A stretch of DNA of 64,000 nucleotides from an uncultured Bacteroidota bacterium (lineage in GTDB: Bacteria; Bacteroidota; Bacteroidia; Flavobacteriales_D; Crocinitomicaceae): contig CALCCB010000162.1 in NCBI GenBank assembly GCA_937899625.1, forward strand, positions 1 to 64,000, written 5' to 3'. Below the pieces are notes generated by a model that worked only from the letters and a program-made list of their open reading frames with translations, made no database searches and had not been told where the DNA came from. The translations under genes were made by a program, and so were the position numbers. How positions within the stretch are numbered: position 1 is the stretch's first letter; every line of letters starts with the position of its first letter. This document shows, one piece after another, positions 59,277 through 64,000 of the stretch.

Positions 59277-59789
59277 ATGAAAAAACTTGCAACTCTATTC
59301 TTTGCCCTAACCATCACTGTAGCGGCCTTCTCTCAGGAAGAAGAACACAAAACTGATCTGAAGACATTGCCGTCGGTTACGTTGAAAGACATGGAAGGAA
59401 AAACTGTAAACACCTCTGAAATGGGATTTGAAGGTCCTGTGGTAATCAGTTTCTGGGCGACATGGTGTTCGCCGTGTAAGCGTGAATTGAATACCATCCA
59501 TGACCTTTATACAGACTGGCAGGATGAAACAGGAGTTAATCTTGTAGCGGTTTCAATCGACGATCAGAAAACAATGAGCTCTGTTCCAGTATATGTGAAT
59601 GGAAAGGGATGGGAGTATCTTGTGTTGATGGATCCTAACGGAGATTTTAAAAGAGCAATGGGGGTAAACAATGTGCCTCATACTTTTTTGATCAATCAAC
59701 AGGGGGAGATCGTTTATTCACATAATAACTACGCTCCGGGCGACGAAGAAAAACTTTACGAGGAAATTAAAAAACTGACAGGAAAATAA
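59277..59789 (+). CDS. TlpA-like thioredoxin-fold protein
   Basis: PVVISFWATWCSPCKRELNTIHDLYTDW...GVNNVPHTFLINQQGEIVYSHNNYAPGDEEKLYEEI; start at MKKLATLFFAL. Confidence 0.93.
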   Translation: MKKLATLFFALTITVAAFSQEEEHKTDLKTLPSVTLKDMEGKTVNTSEMGFEGPVVISFWATWCSPCKRELNTIHDLYTDWQDETGVNLVAVSIDDQKTMSSVPVYVNGKGWEYLVLMDPNGDFKRAMGVNNVPHTFLINQQGEIVYSHNNYAPGDEEKLYEEIKKLTGK

Positions 59790-59823
59790 TTTCCTTTATA
59801 CCAAACTACTTTCTTTTACTTCA

Positions 59824-61521
59824 ATGAAAAAAACCGGTCTACTGGCTTTGTCCTTTGTGGCAATTACTTCCGTTTTCGGACAAGGAATTCCACCAAGCAT
59901 TACTGGAAATATTGAATCCAATTTTCAATATCTCCAAGAAGATTCGATCATTGGTGCCAACCAACCCGCAGAAAAAGGTTTGTTGAACTCCTACATGAAC
60001 TTATTTTACACTCAAGGAAATGTCAAGGCCGGAATGCGCGTTGAGTCCTATCTACCAAGGATCAATGGATATCCAGCTGTTTTTGATGGTACGGGGATCG
60101 GAATGCGCTACATTGGTTATGCCAATGATTTCGTTGACGTAACTCTAGGTTCGTTTTATGAGCAGTTCGGATCAGGACTTTCATTAAGAGCTTATGAAGA
60201 TCGTGCGTTGGGATACGACAACATGCTTGACGGTGTGCGTCTGAAAATCACTCCAATGAAAGGTTTAGAAATTAAAACTGTTTACGGAAAGCAGCGTTAT
60301 GCCTTTATTGAGGGACAGATCCAGCATAGTCCTGGAGTAGTAAGGGGATTCGATGGAGAGCTCCATCTGAATGAAGCGTTTAAACTATTGTCTGAAAAGA
60401 AACTCGACATTACTGTTGGTGGTTCCTTTGTTAGTAAATATCAACGAGACGATAATGACGCATTGATCCTACCTGAAAACGTAGGTTGCTACGGAGGAAG
60501 AACCAAATTAAGATATGGAAAGTGGGCCTTTGACGCAGAATATGTGATCAAGGAACAAGACCCTTCGCAAGACAACGATTACATCTACAATTTTGGACAT
60601 GCATTGGTTACGAACTTAACTTATTCTCAAAAAGGACTTGGGATCTTGTTGTCTGCAAAGTCAGCTGACAACATGAGTTATCGTTCGGATCGTACAAAGC
60701 AGCTTCAAAACGTGTTGATCAATTATCTTCCGTCGTTGAACAAGACGCATACGTATAACCTCGTCGCTTCTCTTTATCCGTATGCCACTCAACCGGTGGG
60801 TGAAATTGCTTACCAGGCTGAGGTGTTGTACTCTTTCAAAAAAGGTTCACCGATCGGTGGGAAGTACGGGACTTCGATCAATGCAAATTACTCATCGGCA
60901 TACCGACCAATGCGACATACTTCAGGGATCAACCCATTGGATTCGACAGGCGTTACCTATACAAGTGGAATTTTTGACATGAGCGATAGTTTGTATTGGA
61001 GAGACATCAATTTTAATATTACGAAGAAGTTCAATAAGAATTTCAACATGATCCTTAGCTATTTCAATATTACGCTGAACAATGATGTGGCAACAGTAAC
61101 GAAAGTGCAAGGTTTTATTAAGTCACATATTTTCGTTCTTGAGACAGGACATAAGTTCAAGAACAAGTCGTCTATGCGAACGGAATTGCAATGGTTATTG
61201 ATCAATCGTAAAGATGGTTTCCCGGTCGACAAAGGAGACTGGGCAACATTACTGATCGAATACACGATCAATTCAAACTGGTTTGTGAGTGTAATGGACC
61301 AGTATAACTACGTGACTTTTGATTCGTCGATCCTGCATGAGGTGGATGGTAAATACCACAGAGCACATCACCCATATTTCACTGTAGGGTATATCCATGA
61401 AGCAACACGTATCATGGCTTCCTATGGTAGACAACGTGCCGGATTGTTCTGCGTTGGAGGTGTATGCCGTCCAGTGCCTGCATCCAATGGTTTAACGATC
61501 TCATTTACGCACAGTTTTTAA
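59824..61521 (+). CDS. DUF6029-like outer membrane protein
   Basis: NLFYTQGNVKAGMRVESYLPRINGYPAVFDGTGIGMRYIGYANDFVDVTLGSFYEQFGSGLSLRAYEDRALGYDNMLDGVRLK; located between tlpA-like and Omp28-like genes. Confidence 0.75.
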   Translation: MKKTGLLALSFVAITSVFGQGIPPSITGNIESNFQYLQEDSIIGANQPAEKGLLNSYMNLFYTQGNVKAGMRVESYLPRINGYPAVFDGTGIGMRYIGYANDFVDVTLGSFYEQFGSGLSLRAYEDRALGYDNMLDGVRLKITPMKGLEIKTVYGKQRYAFIEGQIQHSPGVVRGFDGELHLNEAFKLLSEKKLDITVGGSFVSKYQRDDNDALILPENVGCYGGRTKLRYGKWAFDAEYVIKEQDPSQDNDYIYNFGHALVTNLTYSQKGLGILLSAKSADNMSYRSDRTKQLQNVLINYLPSLNKTHTYNLVASLYPYATQPVGEIAYQAEVLYSFKKGSPIGGKYGTSINANYSSAYRPMRHTSGINPLDSTGVTYTSGIFDMSDSLYWRDINFNITKKFNKNFNMILSYFNITLNNDVATVTKVQGFIKSHIFVLETGHKFKNKSSMRTELQWLLINRKDGFPVDKGDWATLLIEYTINSNWFVSVMDQYNYVTFDSSILHEVDGKYHRAHHPYFTVGYIHEATRIMASYGRQRAGLFCVGGVCRPVPASNGLTISFTHSF

Positions 61522-61530
61522 TTGAGTACT

Positions 61531-62505
61531 ATGAAAAAGATACTTATCCTTTCTTCTATTGTATCAGCTTTTCTGATCGCGTCATGTGACAAGGTAGAAA
61601 ACCCATTTCCTCCTTCTGCAAATGTAGATCTGGATACAACGATCTATCCGGGAACGTGGGCAGATTATGTTGCGAATGAGTGGCCTGATTTTGCTGCTTT
61701 ACCGGATGAAAATCCAAACAGAAATGCATTGATCGAAGACTACACAGGACACAATTGTAACAATTGCCCCGCTGCAGCAACGATAGCGCATGGATTACAT
61801 GAAACGAACCCAACGAGAGTTTTCGTGGCAAGTATTCACGCATCAAACACTACATCTGGAACTTCTTCTTTTCAGGCTGTGAATATTGCTGCGGGTTATA
61901 CGGTAGATTTTACAAATCCGCATAGCCTTGCTCTAGGAACATATTTCGGAATTACCCTACCAAATTCAGGGTTCTTTGGAAACCCTGCGGGAACGGTTAG
62001 TCGTACAAATTTAGCTGGAGAATACTTTTCGGCTTCAGGATCCTGGTCGACAAGAGTGAATGATGTAATGAATTCCTCTTTAAAAGTGAAGATCAAGGCG
62101 AAGCTCAACTACTATGAAACTCCATCGCACGGATTCTTTCTTCATACAGAGATCGAAAAGGTGGATGCATCAATCACCAATGACCTTGGAATAGTAGCAT
62201 GGCTGATCGAAGACACACTTGTTGCTCCTCAAAACGTAAACAACGCACTTATCAACGACTACGTTCATAGAGACATTATGCGTGGTTCACTTGATGGGTT
62301 AACTTGGGGTCAAACATTAACTTCTGAAATGATGACCAATGGGAAATACTGTGTGAATTACAGTTATATCCTACCTGATCAGTTGTATCCTCAAAACGGA
62401 ACTTCAACAGGTCACAATCCGGAGAACATGCACGTTTTGATCTATGTGTATGACAAAACAACGCTGGAGATCTACCAGGTGATCAAAAAGAAGATCATTC
62501 CTTAA
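61531..62505 (+). CDS. Omp28-related outer membrane lipoprotein
   Basis: Lipobox SAFLIASCDK; LIEDYTGHNCNNCPAAATIAHGLHETNPTRVFVASIHA is Omp28-like. Confidence 0.85.
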   Translation: MKKILILSSIVSAFLIASCDKVENPFPPSANVDLDTTIYPGTWADYVANEWPDFAALPDENPNRNALIEDYTGHNCNNCPAAATIAHGLHETNPTRVFVASIHASNTTSGTSSFQAVNIAAGYTVDFTNPHSLALGTYFGITLPNSGFFGNPAGTVSRTNLAGEYFSASGSWSTRVNDVMNSSLKVKIKAKLNYYETPSHGFFLHTEIEKVDASITNDLGIVAWLIEDTLVAPQNVNNALINDYVHRDIMRGSLDGLTWGQTLTSEMMTNGKYCVNYSYILPDQLYPQNGTSTGHNPENMHVLIYVYDKTTLEIYQVIKKKIIP

Positions 62506-62531
62506 TTTGATTCATTGAACACACATTATAG

Positions 62532-62555
62532 AAAAGGGGCAAATTGCCCCTTTTT
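62532..62555 (+). terminator. Rho-independent terminator
   Basis: AAAAGGGGCAAATTGCCCCTTTTTC. Confidence 0.85.
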
Positions 62556-62632
62556 CATTTTTTAACACATTGGGGTATACTTTTTTTAAAACGTTTTCGT
62601 TAATTTGAGAGAACAAACAAACCATTGTAGCT

Positions 62633-62833
62633 ATGCTTGAACTGACTAAAAAGATCCTGGTTAAGGTGAGTTTTGATGCCAAGTTGTTTCAAAAAGAACT
62701 TCACAAAGCACTCAAATGGATCCAAGATGCCGAAGAGGTCAAAAAATTTCAAGAGTGGTGTATTGTCGAATTTGGCACGAAGTACCCGATTATTATTAAA
62801 CAGGCCTTTGAATTGGCCGCCGTAAAAAACTAA
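62633..62833 (+). CDS. Small conserved-looking protein (66 aa)
   Basis: MLELTKKILVKVSFDAKLFQKELHKALKWIQDAEEVKKFQEWCIVEFGTKYPIIIKQAFELAAVKN; own terminator immediately downstream. Confidence 0.7.
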   Translation: MLELTKKILVKVSFDAKLFQKELHKALKWIQDAEEVKKFQEWCIVEFGTKYPIIIKQAFELAAVKN

Positions 62834-62859
62834 AAAAGGGGAGCAGTTGCTCCCCTTTT
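62834..62859. terminator. Bidirectional Rho-independent terminator
   Basis: AAAAAGGGGAGCAGTTGCTCCCCTTTTG between convergent genes. Confidence 0.85.
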
Positions 62860-62878
62860 GTATTTCTTGTTCTCTATC

Positions 62879-63346
62879 TTATTCGAATTCGATCAGAACA
62901 GATCCTTTGTCTACTACCTGATCTTTTGACACCAATATCGCTTTCACTTTTCCTATTCCTTCTGCCTTCAGAACGTTCTCCATTTTCATGGCTTCCAGTG
63001 ACAACACCTCATCTCCCGGATTCAATTCCTGTCCAATTGCAACAGCAACATTCACAATTCTACCCGGCATTGGAGCCTGAAGCTCTTTCAACTTCTTGAT
63101 CTTCGGTTTGTCAAGTCCAAGCGAAGCGATCAGATCATCAAGTTCTCCTTTTTTCTTCACCTCGAAAACACGGTGATTGATCTTGATCTTTAATCGATTG
63201 TCTTCCGATCTGTCTTCCATCAATTCTCCATGAAATACTTCTCCTTTATAAGTGAGGGTGAAAAAGGAATTGTCTTCCCATTCAACTACTGCACCATCTG
63301 TACCAAGTACATCCTTACCGTCAAAGTTCCAAACGCGATTTGCCAT
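62879..63346 (-). CDS. Biotin/lipoyl-binding (biotin carboxyl carrier) protein
   Basis: LQAPMPGRIVNVAVAIGQELNPGDEVLSLEAMKMENVLKAEGIGKVKAILVSKDQVVDKGSVLIEFE with EAMKME biotinylation motif. Confidence 0.95.
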   Translation of the reverse strand: MANRVWNFDGKDVLGTDGAVVEWEDNSFFTLTYKGEVFHGELMEDRSEDNRLKIKINHRVFEVKKKGELDDLIASLGLDKPKIKKLKELQAPMPGRIVNVAVAIGQELNPGDEVLSLEAMKMENVLKAEGIGKVKAILVSKDQVVDKGSVLIEFE

Positions 63347-63442
63347 TTATCCTTTATTTATTGCAAAAATAACAGAAACAAGATGCCTTGAAATAAATTT
63401 TCTTCCAATTCCGATATAAATCATCAGATTTGTACACCATAA

Positions 63443-64000
63443 ATGAATAACATGAAGAAAATTCTTTTTCTCTTTTCTGCCTCAATTCTGATGGCATGTT
63501 CGAATGTCGATAAGGAACCCAAAACGATCGTCGACAATTCCAATGAAGCAGTGGTTGAAGAAGTCATAGAGACACCTACTGAAAGACCTGTATACAGAGA
63601 AGCCGAAACTATTTTGACGGACCTGATCCACACCAAGCTTGAAGTGAATTTCAACTGGGATCTGTCCAGAATGAACGGTGTAGCTACGATCACTGCCAAA
63701 CCTCATTTTTATACATCAGACAGTTTGATCCTTGATGCAAAAGGAATGGATATCAGCGCTGTTTCTTTGAATGATAAAGCATTGAAGTTTGCATATGACA
63801 GTTCTTTTTTGAGAATCCAGCTGGATAAAAAATATACACGCAAAGAAAACTACACAGTAAGCATCAAATATGTTGCTAAACCGGATGAAAGAACGGTTGG
63901 CGGAAGCGCTGCGATCATGTCGGATAAAGGATTGTACTTTATCAATCCAAAAGGAGAAGATAAAAACAAAATGCCTCAGATCTGGACTCAAGGCGAAACG
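63443..64000 (+). CDS. M1-family metallopeptidase lipoprotein (N-terminal part, truncated by window end)
   Basis: M(NN)MKKILFLFSASILMACSNVDKE lipobox; LIHTKLEVNFNWDLSRMNGVATITAKPHFYTSDSLILDAKGMDI...GLYFINPKGEDKNKMPQIWTQGE. Confidence 0.88.
   Translation, partial: MNNMKKILFLFSASILMACSNVDKEPKTIVDNSNEAVVEEVIETPTERPVYREAETILTDLIHTKLEVNFNWDLSRMNGVATITAKPHFYTSDSLILDAKGMDISAVSLNDKALKFAYDSSFLRIQLDKKYTRKENYTVSIKYVAKPDERTVGGSAAIMSDKGLYFINPKGEDKNKMPQIWTQGET

Noticed and set aside
63424-63991. Three minus-strand ORFs at the right end
   Set aside because: Antisense to a clear M1 peptidase lipoprotein reading frame on the plus strand.
1-64000. tRNA/rRNA genes, prophage, restriction-modification or other defence operons
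   Set aside because: None recognised by reading; intergenic regions are short and core-gene order is ordinary apart from the left edge.

Overview
This 64 kb window looks like a Bacteroidota chromosome (Flavobacteriales-like gene content). Evidence: several proteins with type IX secretion (T9SS) C-terminal sorting tails, a gliding-motility C-terminal domain, SprB-type repeats, RemB/Wzi-like barrels, DUF2911/DUF2490 families, an Omp28-related protein, and a bacterial kynurenine pathway segment. Most of it is ordinary core genome: ispD, dxr, hemL, kynU/kmo, yicC-gmk-nadD, scoAB, PBP1A, mreBCD-mrdA-rodA, purH, metF, ribE, ssb and an accBC-type biotin carrier. The most unusual part is the left edge (1-2868). 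Three ORFs (ParE-like toxin, T9SS beta-propeller protein, DUF2490 protein) are each tightly followed by a ~95-132 bp imperfect inverted repeat with the architecture of an integron attC site. The start of each complete cassette is complementary to the R'' box of its own attC, as expected for integron gene cassettes. No integrase is visible in the window, so this resembles the end of a CALIN or cassette array. Other points of interest: three tandem short SSB paralogues without an acidic tip, a predicted terminator between mreB and mreC, an overlapping aminotransferase/omega-amidase pair near kynU-kmo, a segmental duplication in a SprB-like adhesin, and a missed 54-aa Lys-rich secreted ORF. All calls come from reading the sequence; no searches were run.
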